12,830 bases of DNA from Gammaproteobacteria bacterium (GTDB lineage Bacteria; Pseudomonadota; Gammaproteobacteria; Nitrosococcales; Methylophagaceae), in assembly GCA_003645385.1 (NCBI GenBank), contig QNEY01000021.1, forward strand, positions 1 to 12,830. Reading direction: 5' to 3'. Numbering within the stretch: the stretch's first letter is position 1; every line of letters begins with the position of its first letter. Shown here piece by piece: positions 7,190 through 12,830 of the stretch. The translations under genes and the position numbers were made by a program. The notes below the pieces were generated by a model, which worked only from the letters and a program-made list of their open reading frames with translations, was not told the DNA's origin and did no database searches.

Positions 7190-7567
7190 TTAATGAATTA
7201 ATGCCGACAATTCGCGGTGCAGTAACTCCTCATCGCCAAGATTGAGTTCAACCAAGCGTTTCAAATGAGTAATACTATCTAAATCAATATTCTCGCATGT
7301 AAAACCAATGGATTGTTGATCAATATGGGCAACAGTTGCCTCCATTTTGATGACCAATTGGCCATTTTCAAGTAGTAGGTCAACCTGATAACTATCATTC
7401 ATTTGACCATTCCATTTGTCAGGTTTTGTAATCAGAATGCCATTTAATGAGACATCAATAACATCACAATTAAGATGTAGTTCTCCCCATACCGTTTTAA
7501 TATGTGCTTGTGCCTGGAACGGAATACGACTAAAACGGCGACGTTCAGTGATGTTATTACTTGACAT
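7190..7567 (-). CDS. PilZ-domain protein (predicted c-di-GMP binding)
   Basis: This small protein (125 residues from this start) is essentially one PilZ domain. The c-di-GMP-binding signature is intact: an RxxxR box (R10 and R14 in ERRRFSR) and a DxSxxG box (D38, S40, G43 in DVSLNG). A beta-rich core and a C-terminal helix (about 105-122) follow. There is no signal peptide or membrane segment, so it should act in the cytoplasm as a c-di-GMP effector; the target process cannot be inferred from the neighbours. I place the start at the ATG whose codon ends at base 7567, because GGAG lies 6 bases before it. An upstream ATG at 7579 would add MENS but lacks a ribosome-binding site. It converges on radA with a 7-base gap and diverges from hemJ. 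Confidence 0.88.
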   Translation of the reverse strand: MSSNNITERRRFSRIPFQAQAHIKTVWGELHLNCDVIDVSLNGILITKPDKWNGQMNDSYQVDLLLENGQLVIKMEATVAHIDQQSIGFTCENIDLDSITHLKRLVELNLGDEELLHRELSALIH

Positions 7568-7628
7568 GCTATTCTCCATGCGTAGATTAAGCGGATATTA
7601 ACACTGATTTATTCATTAGGAGTAGGAA

Positions 7629-8054
7629 ATGTTGTGGGTTAAAGCGTTTCACATAGTATTTGTCGTGACATGGTTTGCAGCCCTGTTTTATCTGCCACGA
7701 TTATTTGTTTATCACACAATGTGTGAAGATGAGGCAGGCAATGATCGCTTTAAAATTATGGAGCGAAAATTGTATCTTGGCATTATGACTCCCAGCGCAA
7801 TTTTGACACTACTTTTTGGTGTATGGTTACTGAGTTTCTATTCTCTGGATCATATTGCCAGCATGCATTGGTTGCATGCTAAATTGATATTAGTGGTGTT
7901 GTTATTTTTATACCACGCTTATTGTGGTCGTTTGCTCAAGCAATTTAAAAATGACGCCAATCAGCATTCACATGTATTTTATCGATGGTTTAATGAGTTA
8001 CCGGTTATTGTTTTAATTGCTGTAGTAATTCTGGCTGTTGTTAAACCATTCTAA
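7629..8054 (+). CDS. hemJ: Protoporphyrinogen IX oxidase, HemJ family
   Basis: This 141-residue protein has four hydrophobic segments (about 4-22, 52-72, 82-99, 122-139), as in the HemJ/UPF0093 family. HemJ oxidises protoporphyrinogen IX to protoporphyrin IX in the inner membrane in bacteria lacking HemG or HemY. Family-conserved positions are present: H8 in the first helix, WFAALFYLPRLFVYH, the ERKLY segment, WLHAKLIL with H83 and K85, the YH pair at 95-96 and YRWFNELPV near the C-terminus, ending VVKPF. TAGGAG at about 7616-7621 is the ribosome-binding site for ATG 7629. It is a single gene, divergent from the PilZ gene across about 60 bases. I could not pick a clear promoter there. Confidence 0.88.
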   Translation: MLWVKAFHIVFVVTWFAALFYLPRLFVYHTMCEDEAGNDRFKIMERKLYLGIMTPSAILTLLFGVWLLSFYSLDHIASMHWLHAKLILVVLLFLYHAYCGRLLKQFKNDANQHSHVFYRWFNELPVIVLIAVVILAVVKPF

Positions 8055-8056
8055 GG

Positions 8057-8091
8057 CAAAAAGTGACCTCTTATTCTTCTCGAATAAGAGG
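8057..8091 (-). terminator. Terminator hairpin between hemJ and dolP
   Basis: A 10-bp perfect inverted repeat (8067-8076 with 8082-8091) closes a 5-base loop. Read on the - strand it is followed within four bases by a run of five Ts (+ strand As at 8058-8062), so it best serves the dolP end of the envelope operon. On the + strand no T-run follows, so it would stop hemJ transcripts less efficiently. Confidence 0.75.
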
Positions 8092-8106
8092 CCAAATCCT
8101 AATTAA

Positions 8107-8682
8107 TTAGTCAGTGTACTCAAAGATCTTGACAACACGTTGAACACCATCAGCTTTAGTGACGATAGCAACAACTCTATCGGCTTCTTCATGACTGACA
8201 ATACCCATCAGATAGACCACACCATGTTCTGTTACAACTTTTATATAAAAAGGATCAACATCCTCATCGGTAGCTAATTTTGTTTTAACTTTTGTTGTGA
8301 TCCAACTATCGCTGCTTCGAGAAGGTAGGGAACTTGGAGCAGCAATGATTAGTTCGTTATGAATATACTTAACTTTTGGTATAGCTTTAACTATAGCCGT
8401 TATTTGCTGTTTGAAATCTTCGGTCACTGTTTCGCCCGAGATCAAGACAACACCGTTATAACTGGTGATATTAATATTACTTTGGTCGTGGATTTCTTTA
8501 TTTTCGTAGATAGCAGATGATGCCTTGAATTCTACACCCTGATCATCAATTATAGAGCCAGATGTGCGACGGTCATGTGCCATAGCAATACCTGTTGCAG
8601 CACCAGTAACGACAGCTGCCGCACAACCTTGTAATAGAATGATTGGAATGATTAATAATAAAATAAACTTGAATTTTTGCAT
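8107..8682 (-). CDS. dolP: Double-BON-domain outer-membrane lipoprotein DolP (YraP)
   Basis: The 191-residue protein begins with a lipoprotein signal peptide: the hydrophobic segment 6-17 and lipobox LQGC, with C20 as the acylated residue. Position +2 is Ala, not Asp, which predicts sorting to the outer membrane. Two BON domains follow (about 45-115 and 120-190), each with the alpha-beta pattern and a central Gly-Val-Val motif (YNGVVLISGE and EHGVVYLMGI). The linking DRRTSG segment after the signal is also typical. DolP helps keep the outer membrane intact and supports the BAM and amidase-activation systems in enterics. It lies downstream of yraN, 69 bases away, and ends before a hairpin terminator. 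GGGAAAC before the start is an acceptable ribosome-binding site. Confidence 0.92.
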   Translation of the reverse strand: MQKFKFILLLIIPIILLQGCAAAVVTGAATGIAMAHDRRTSGSIIDDQGVEFKASSAIYENKEIHDQSNINITSYNGVVLISGETVTEDFKQQITAIVKAIPKVKYIHNELIIAAPSSLPSRSSDSWITTKVKTKLATDEDVDPFYIKVVTEHGVVYLMGIVSHEEADRVVAIVTKADGVQRVVKIFEYTD

Positions 8683-8751
8683 GGTTGTTTCCCGATGTCT
8701 TTAATGACTATATTGTCACAGGCTATGACGTATGACGTGATTAGTTACTAT

Positions 8752-9126
8752 TTAGTTCAATTGAAAGGCATCTTTAACCCATATAACTTCACTAGTATTG
8801 TTATTTGGACTAATTGCAACCACATCAAAACGACATTCTAAATGATTTCCTGAATGTTGCTGTAGAAAAATTTTAGCAGTATGAATAATGCGTGATTGTT
8901 TGGTGTGATTAACGCTTTCTAATGCACTGCCATATTTTGATGATTTTCGATAACGTACCTCGATAAAGACAAGGGTCTCTTTATCCATCATGATTAAATC
9001 AATTTCACCACGACGACTATGAAAATTTCTAGTAACAAGTGATAGACCTTGTTGTTGTAGATACGTTAAAGCCAGCTGTTCAGCTTGCTTACCTCTGTTT
9101 TGTTTGACATTAATGGAGAGTGTCAT
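8752..9126 (-). CDS. yraN: UPF0102 protein YraN (predicted endonuclease-fold)
   Basis: This 124-residue protein is a typical UPF0102/YraN member with the restriction-endonuclease-like (Holliday junction resolvase) fold. It shows the N-terminal helix pattern GKQAEQLALTYL, then TRNFHSRRGEIDLI with likely metal-site residues E41 and D43, and VFIEVRYR with E56 and R58 in place of the more usual Glu-Val-Lys. Its biological role is not established. The start overlaps the end of lpoA by 17 bases and has no clear Shine-Dalgarno, so translation is probably coupled to lpoA. The gene sits at its standard place after lpoA. Confidence 0.9.
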   Translation of the reverse strand: MTLSINVKQNRGKQAEQLALTYLQQQGLSLVTRNFHSRRGEIDLIMMDKETLVFIEVRYRKSSKYGSALESVNHTKQSRIIHTAKIFLQQHSGNHLECRFDVVAISPNNNTSEVIWVKDAFQLN

Positions 9127-10990
9127 CAGTCACTGGAGGCAATAATGAAATTTTGCCTTTATTGAATGTTGCCCACAATATTTTCCGGTGGACGTATCCT
9201 GCTTCATCAATAGACAAAAGACCGGTAGCACCTTGAAAAGTAACTGATGAAGAACGACTCAAGCTATTTAATTCTGAAATAAGACGATAAGCATCTGATC
9301 CAAGAGCATACAGACGAATAAAACTATTAAAGTTATCGGTTTGATTTTCATGGAGTGCCATATAGGCAGAATCAGCTGATGCTGTATTACTAAATATCCA
9401 CGGAATATCATTGAAGATTAGTCCATTAAGATCGATGTCTTGCTGATTGTTTTCATGGCCACTGTAGGCATGTGATGTCGCTATAACAGGGAGGTTTCCT
9501 GAACGGTGGAATTTTAATTGAGGCATTAATTGGCGTGCTTTTAATGGACGTGCAACAAGGAAAACAAAGTCAATATCTTGTCGACGACGAGGTTCGAATT
9601 CCAGTGGAGTAGCTAGTATCTGTTTAAGTGAGCGATAACGTTGTTTGCTATCTTCTAGTCCTAACAGCGGTGTGATAGTTGATGAAAAATCGCTTTCAGA
9701 TTCATTATAGTTAATTTGATTGAGTAAAATTCCACCATTATTTAGCCATTGATCATTAAATGCTGATGAAACCCTGTTACCCCAGTCACCACTAGGAGCC
9801 AGTACAACAGTACGTTGATAACCTTGGTTTATGGCAAAGTCAGCAGCTGAGATTGCATCATCTTCAGGAGCAAGACCGAATTGGAATAAGTTCTCCTTTT
9901 GAACCTCATTTTCAAGTCGATTGAAGGCTAACACTGGAATTGGTAGTGTTTCAGCCTCAGCTAAAATCTGAATTGATGTTTTATCCAACGGTCCGATTAC
10001 CAAATTGGCATTGAGCTCGATGGCTTGCTGGTAACGCTGCCAAACATTACTGACACCAGTATCGTTATTGGTCGAGACATCAAGAAAATGTAACTGTGTT
10101 CGTGATCCATCAGTATAGTGAGAGGCAAGAATACCTTGTTTAATAGCTTTTGCTACGGAAGCGTAGCTTCCTGTTTCAGGTAACAAAATTACTACGTCAT
10201 TTAATTGCTCAGGTAGCTGAGTGCCTATTTTAATTTTTTGTTTATAAAGTGCAGGATCGGCTGGATGGGTTGGATAATTTCGTTGCCAATCTTCAAGAGC
10301 AACGATTAGTGCATCGGGGTTCGATTGATAGGCTTTTACTGAATAAGCAAGTGAAAACCAACCACTATCAATAGCTGGTGGCATACCCGGATTAAATAAA
10401 TCTAGCGCTTGAGGAGTTAATGACATTAAGACTTGCCAAAGTGCTTGTTGGTTTTGTTCTTGTTCAATATCTGAAAGTAATGGAGTCAATTGAATATGAG
10501 TTAGTGCTAGTTCTAGCCAGTTCTCAGTAAGTTGATAGGCAGTAATTTTAAGTTCGAGAATATTCCTCTTCTGCTCATCTGCGACATCATCTAGCTCAAT
10601 AGAAGTAAGTGCAGTTAATGCTGGTTCAGCCTGTGATTGAGCTAAATGTAGTTCAGCTTCTAAAGTGGCAGCATCAACTTGTTGTACTGAGCTTAATTGC
10701 TGGCGATCTATTTTTCTTAAGCTGTCATTTGCTTGTTCTAATTCAGCTATTTCCCAATAATTTAAGGCCGCTCGTAAATAAAAGTGTGCCTGTTGTTGTT
10801 CAACGCTTAATGATGCCAATTCTAGGTATTGTTGAGCAGCACCAAAATAGTCTCCCGATTGTTCTGCTTGTTCTGCTTGTAAGATAGCAGAATCATCAGG
10901 ACGAGTGGCTGTTGTAGGCGCACTAGGCTGACATGCTGTCAGTGAGAAAATAACAATTATTAATAGTGATAAATAAAATTTTGGATTCAT
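9110..10990 (-). CDS. lpoA: Penicillin-binding protein activator LpoA
   Basis: LpoA is an outer-membrane lipoprotein that reaches through the periplasm to stimulate PBP1A transpeptidation. The 626-residue product has a signal peptide with lipobox LTAC (C20; +2 is Gln, so outer-membrane sorting is expected). An all-helical TPR-like N-domain follows (about 30-255, rich in Gln, Ala and Leu), then a type I periplasmic-binding-protein fold from about 264 (NDVVILLPETGSYASVAKAI) to near the end. It is somewhat shorter than E. coli LpoA (678). Partial overlap with yraN and divergence from rsmI reproduce the conserved yraL-yraM-yraN arrangement. Just before ATG there is a short hairpin (see separate entry) and only a weak AGAAAG ribosome-binding site. 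Confidence 0.93.
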   Translation of the reverse strand: MNPKFYLSLLIIVIFSLTACQPSAPTTATRPDDSAILQAEQAEQSGDYFGAAQQYLELASLSVEQQQAHFYLRAALNYWEIAELEQANDSLRKIDRQQLSSVQQVDAATLEAELHLAQSQAEPALTALTSIELDDVADEQKRNILELKITAYQLTENWLELALTHIQLTPLLSDIEQEQNQQALWQVLMSLTPQALDLFNPGMPPAIDSGWFSLAYSVKAYQSNPDALIVALEDWQRNYPTHPADPALYKQKIKIGTQLPEQLNDVVILLPETGSYASVAKAIKQGILASHYTDGSRTQLHFLDVSTNNDTGVSNVWQRYQQAIELNANLVIGPLDKTSIQILAEAETLPIPVLAFNRLENEVQKENLFQFGLAPEDDAISAADFAINQGYQRTVVLAPSGDWGNRVSSAFNDQWLNNGGILLNQINYNESESDFSSTITPLLGLEDSKQRYRSLKQILATPLEFEPRRRQDIDFVFLVARPLKARQLMPQLKFHRSGNLPVIATSHAYSGHENNQQDIDLNGLIFNDIPWIFSNTASADSAYMALHENQTDNFNSFIRLYALGSDAYRLISELNSLSRSSSVTFQGATGLLSIDEAGYVHRKILWATFNKGKISLLPPVTDDTLH

Positions 10991-10993
10991 AGT

Positions 10994-11009
10994 TTACTTT
11001 CTGAAGTAA
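10994..11009 (-). promoter_or_regulatory. Small stem-loop at the lpoA ribosome-binding site
   Basis: TTACTT (10994-10999) and AAGTAA (11004-11009) form a 6-bp AT-rich stem around TCTG. On the - strand it sits directly in front of the lpoA ATG and encloses the only purine-rich candidate ribosome-binding site. It could temper translation, but a 6-bp AT-rich stem is weak and may be chance. Confidence 0.25.
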
Positions 11010-11085
11010 GCAATATAAATGAAACATCTTACCTGTTCGCGTATATTACGACTAGAATAAACTGATTATAAAAGGTTATTTTTTA

Positions 11086-11934
11086 GTGGAAGAGAACAAA
11101 ACAGCATCGCTCTACATTGTGGCAACACCGATTGGTAATTTATCGGATATGTCTCAGCGAGCAATTGATACCTTACAAGAAGTTGCAGTAATTGCTGCTG
11201 AGGATACTCGCCATAGCGGTCATTTATTGAAGCATTATTCAATTACCACTCCAACTGTCTCCTTGCATGAACATAATGAGCAACAACGTAGTGAGGTGTT
11301 ACTGTCAAGACTGCAACAAGGTGAATCAATAGCATTAATTAGTGATGCGGGCACGCCATTAATTAGTGATCCGGGTTATCGTTTGGTATCACTGGTTCGT
11401 GAAAATGATATTCCTGTGGTCCCTGTGCCAGGCAGTTGTGCCTTGATTGCTGCATTGTCAGCTTCAGGCTTGGCTTCTGATAGTTTTACTTTTGAAGGTT
11501 TTTTACCACCTAAACAAGGAGCTCGTCAGCAGGCATTACAAAATCTTGTAGCAGAAATGCGAACCTTGATTTTTTATGAAAGTCCCCGACGATTACAAGC
11601 CACCTTGACTGATATGGTAGCTGTATTTGGTGAGGAGAGACCAGCCTGTCTTGCACGTGAAATAACCAAACTACATGAGACTATAAAAACAAAATCGTTA
11701 ATTGATTTATTGGATTGGGTTAACAGTGATGCAAATCAGCAACGTGGCGAATGTGTATTGCTGGTGGAAGGTGTAAAGCAGCAACAAGATGCTGATGAAG
11801 TTGAAGTCAATCGAGTTTTAACAGTGTTATTAACAGAATTGCCAGTTAAACGTGCAGCTGCAATTGCCTCATCATTATTGAATGTGAGTAAAAATAAGGC
11901 CTATGACATGGCACTGAAACTTCAGCAAAAATAG
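11086..11934 (+). CDS. rsmI: 16S rRNA (cytidine-1402-2'-O)-methyltransferase RsmI
   Basis: RsmI (282 residues; E. coli 286) 2'-O-methylates C1402 in the decoding centre of 16S rRNA. It belongs to the tetrapyrrole-methylase fold. Diagnostic parts are YIVATPIGNLSDMS near the N-terminus, AAEDTRHSGHLL, the SAM-site motif SDAGTPLISDPG (86-97), VPVPGSCALIAALSASGL and FYESPRRL. The C-terminus ends in a small helix-turn-helix-like tail (NVSKNKAYDMAL). The start is GTG 11086 with AAAGG at 11071-11075 as Shine-Dalgarno; no ATG lies before the conserved region. The gene diverges from lpoA over 95 bases that contain TAGAAT (11053-11058) and TATAAA (11067-11072) as -10 candidates but no convincing -35. 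rnpB begins 24 bases downstream. Confidence 0.97.
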   Translation: MEENKTASLYIVATPIGNLSDMSQRAIDTLQEVAVIAAEDTRHSGHLLKHYSITTPTVSLHEHNEQQRSEVLLSRLQQGESIALISDAGTPLISDPGYRLVSLVRENDIPVVPVPGSCALIAALSASGLASDSFTFEGFLPPKQGARQQALQNLVAEMRTLIFYESPRRLQATLTDMVAVFGEERPACLAREITKLHETIKTKSLIDLLDWVNSDANQQRGECVLLVEGVKQQQDADEVEVNRVLTVLLTELPVKRAAAIASSLLNVSKNKAYDMALKLQQK

Positions 11935-11945
11935 TGTTTGTAGGG

Positions 11946-11951
11946 TAAAAT
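11946..11951 (+). promoter_or_regulatory. Candidate -10 box of rnpB promoter
   Basis: TAAAAT lies 7 bases before the predicted 5' end of RNase P RNA, the expected spacing for a -10 element. No good -35 hexamer is visible at 16-19 bases upstream, inside the end of rsmI, so rnpB may rely on read-through or on other promoter elements as well. Confidence 0.45.
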
Positions 11952-11958
11952 TGCCATT

Positions 11959-12317
11959 AGAGATGGCCAGACAATCGCGCTTTTAGCTTGACTAATTGTG
12001 AGGAAAGTCCGGGCTCCAACGGGCAGGGTGCCAGATAACTTCTGGGAGGCGTGAGCCTACGGCAAGTGCCACAGAAAATATACCGCCTGACTTTTGTCGG
12101 GTAAGGGTGAAATGGTGTGGTAAGAGCGCACCGCGCAGCTGGTAACAGTTGTGGCAGGGTAAACCCCACCTGGAGCAAGACCAAATAGAAGAGCAGTTTG
12201 TTTCGACAAACAGATACGGCCCGTATCGTTCTTGGGTAGGTTGCTTGAGGCAAGTAGCGATACTTGTCCCAGATGAATGATTGTTCTCGACAGAACCCGG
12301 CTTATCGGCCATCTCTA
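11959..12317 (+). ncRNA. rnpB: RNase P RNA, bacterial type A
   Basis: This is the catalytic RNA that removes 5' leaders from pre-tRNAs. The closing helix P1 is a perfect 10-bp pairing (11959-11968 with 12307-12316). The conserved cores are all present: GAGGAAAGTCCGGGCTCC from 12000 (5' strand of P4), GGGCAGGGTGCCAG from 12020, GGTAAGGGTGAAA and GGTAAGAGCGCACCGCG around 12099-12135, GGTAAAC near 12158, ATGAATGA near 12273, and ACAGAACCCGGCTTAT (3' strand of P4 and following) at 12290-12305. The overall length is about 358 bases against 377 in E. coli. The main difference is the P2/P3 region: 41 bases precede GAGGAAAG instead of about 60, so P3 is a short stub. Protein-like frames on the opposite strand are incidental. 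Confidence 0.97.
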
Positions 12318-12318
12318 A

Positions 12319-12360
12319 CTTTCTTTTTTATCATTACTTATCAGTAAGTTATTCCTTTTT
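12319..12360 (+). terminator. Possible weak terminator region after rnpB
   Basis: A T-rich stretch (TTCTTTTTTA, 12321-12330) directly follows rnpB. A 5-bp hairpin ACTTA/TAAGT (12336-12340 with 12345-12349) is then followed by ATTCCTTTTTC. Neither is a textbook terminator: the T-run has only the P1 helix of rnpB upstream, and the later stem is short and AT-rich. Confidence 0.3.
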
Positions 12361-12380
12361 CTACTTGGGAGTACTAACTG

Positions 12381-12590
12381 GTGGTACAAACTTTGGTACA
12401 AAGTCATCTCTATTTAAGGGGTGATGTATACTATTTTCGATACGTTTTGCCTGACCATATTCAGGACTTATGTCCCCACCTTCCAACTGAAATTAAGCGT
12501 AGTTTACGAATTGATTCCTATTCAGCTACATTGGCTTTAGTATGTGAGAAATTGCCATTCATTAGGCTGTTACGAGATTGTAGGCATCAG
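12381..12590 (+). pseudogene. Remnant of a phage-type tyrosine integrase, N-terminal part only
   Basis: From GTG 12381 (in-frame TAA at 12375) the translation contains SHLYLRGDVYYFRYVLPDHI, then LPTEIKRSLRIDSYSATLAL, then LPFIRLLRDC. This 'Leu-Arg-Gly-x-x-Tyr-Tyr-Phe-Arg ... Ile-Lys-Arg-Ser-Leu-Arg' pattern is the N-terminal domain found at the start of many phage and island tyrosine recombinases (DUF6538-like). After about 70 residues the similarity stops and the frame reads into Cys/Trp-rich nonsense (TWYCILCC). There is no core-binding or catalytic domain (no R...HxxR...Y). The other two + frames of 12541-12674 do not restore one either. No Shine-Dalgarno precedes the GTG. I read it as the scar of an element once integrated beside rnpB. 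The family assignment comes from pattern recognition only. Confidence 0.6.
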
Positions 12591-12674
12591 CCATGGAGCA
12601 TTGCCAAAGTCACTTGGTACTGTATCCTATGCTGTCAGGATATTAATTTTAAGCTGCTTAAAACAGGGGAACAC

Positions 12675-12830
12675 ATGACTGCTTTTGTTGGTAGCGCAGA
12701 ACTTCGTGCTGAATCTTTATGTTATGAAATCAATGATAAATTCATTTTGAATGACATCAGCCTTTCAGTAAAAGCGGGGGAAGTATTATTTATTGAAGGT
12801 AGTAATGGTAGTGGTAAAACAACATTATTA
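12675..12830 (+). CDS. ccmA: ABC transporter ATP-binding protein, probably heme exporter CcmA (partial, 3' truncated by window)
   Basis: The visible 52 residues are the N-terminus of an ABC ATPase: AESLCYEINDKFILNDISL, then the strand leading to Walker A GSNGSGKTT (42-50). The compact N-terminus, the EGSNGSGKTTLL context and the 'Leu-x-Cys' pattern at 15-16 resemble CcmA, the ATPase of the CcmABCD system for cytochrome c maturation. The remaining domains, which would settle the subfamily, lie outside the window. ATG 12675 has a good ribosome-binding site (AGGGGAAC, 12665-12672). The same frame is open upstream to 12378 without a stop, through the integrase remnant, but the strong ribosome-binding site and family-like length favour 12675. 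A possible -10 (TATTAA, 12641-12646) precedes it. Confidence 0.65.
   Translation, partial: MTAFVGSAELRAESLCYEINDKFILNDISLSVKAGEVLFIEGSNGSGKTTLL

Noticed and set aside
10609..10887. 92-codon + strand frame opposite lpoA
   Set aside because: Leu/Val-rich shadow produced by Gln-rich codons of the LpoA helical domain on the other strand.
11957..12312. Open frames of about 98 and 106 codons on the - strand across the RNase P RNA
   Set aside because: They are antisense to a structurally constrained RNA gene, have no ribosome-binding site or recognisable protein motif, and are explained by rnpB base composition.
12381..12830. A genuine functional integrase-ABC ATPase fusion protein
   Set aside because: The segment between the integrase-like part and the ATPase is Cys/Trp-rich and family-unlike, the integrase has no catalytic domain, and the ATPase has its own strong ribosome-binding site. 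Kept only as a finding to check.

Overview
The window is chromosomal DNA from a moderately AT-rich gammaproteobacterium. The gene orders rlmB-rpsF-rpsR-(DUF2232)-rplI-dnaB-alr-radA and rsmI | lpoA-yraN-dolP, next to a type A RNase P RNA, are gammaproteobacterial core arrangements. The DUF2232 gene between rpsR and rplI recalls Pseudomonas rather than enterics. A Methylophaga/Piscirickettsiaceae-like source is my tentative guess; the window holds nothing diagnostic for a genus.

Region 1 (1-3245) is a translation block on the + strand. It holds the tail of an OmpA-family gene, rlmB (23S rRNA Gm2251 methyltransferase), rpsF and rpsR behind a leader that looks like the S6:S18 autoregulatory RNA, a DUF2232 membrane protein, and rplI (L9 with an unusual Ala/Glu/Lys-rich C-terminal tail). 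A strong hairpin closes it.

Region 2 (3314-7182) is a tightly coupled + strand operon. It encodes the replicative helicase (dnaB, apparent TTG start), alanine racemase (alr) and the recombination ATPase RadA, joined by two 8-bp stop/start overlaps.

Region 3 (7190-8091) holds a convergent PilZ-domain gene on the - strand and a divergent HemJ-type protoporphyrinogen oxidase gene.

Region 4 (8107-11934) is the cell-envelope cluster. On the - strand, lpoA (activator of penicillin-binding protein 1A), yraN and dolP (double-BON outer-membrane lipoprotein) run together; rsmI diverges on the + strand. The usual diaA gene between yraN and dolP is missing.

Region 5 (11935-12830) holds rnpB, with a visibly shortened P3 region, followed by the N-terminal remnant of a tyrosine-recombinase-like integrase. 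The remnant's reading frame stays open into the start of an ABC ATPase gene, probably ccmA of cytochrome c maturation, which is cut by the window end. Many relatives have mraZ and the dcw cluster after rnpB, so this junction looks like an old integration or rearrangement scar. It is the least ordinary part of the window. I found no CRISPR array, no intact mobile element, no tRNA and no convincing new defence or biosynthetic system.
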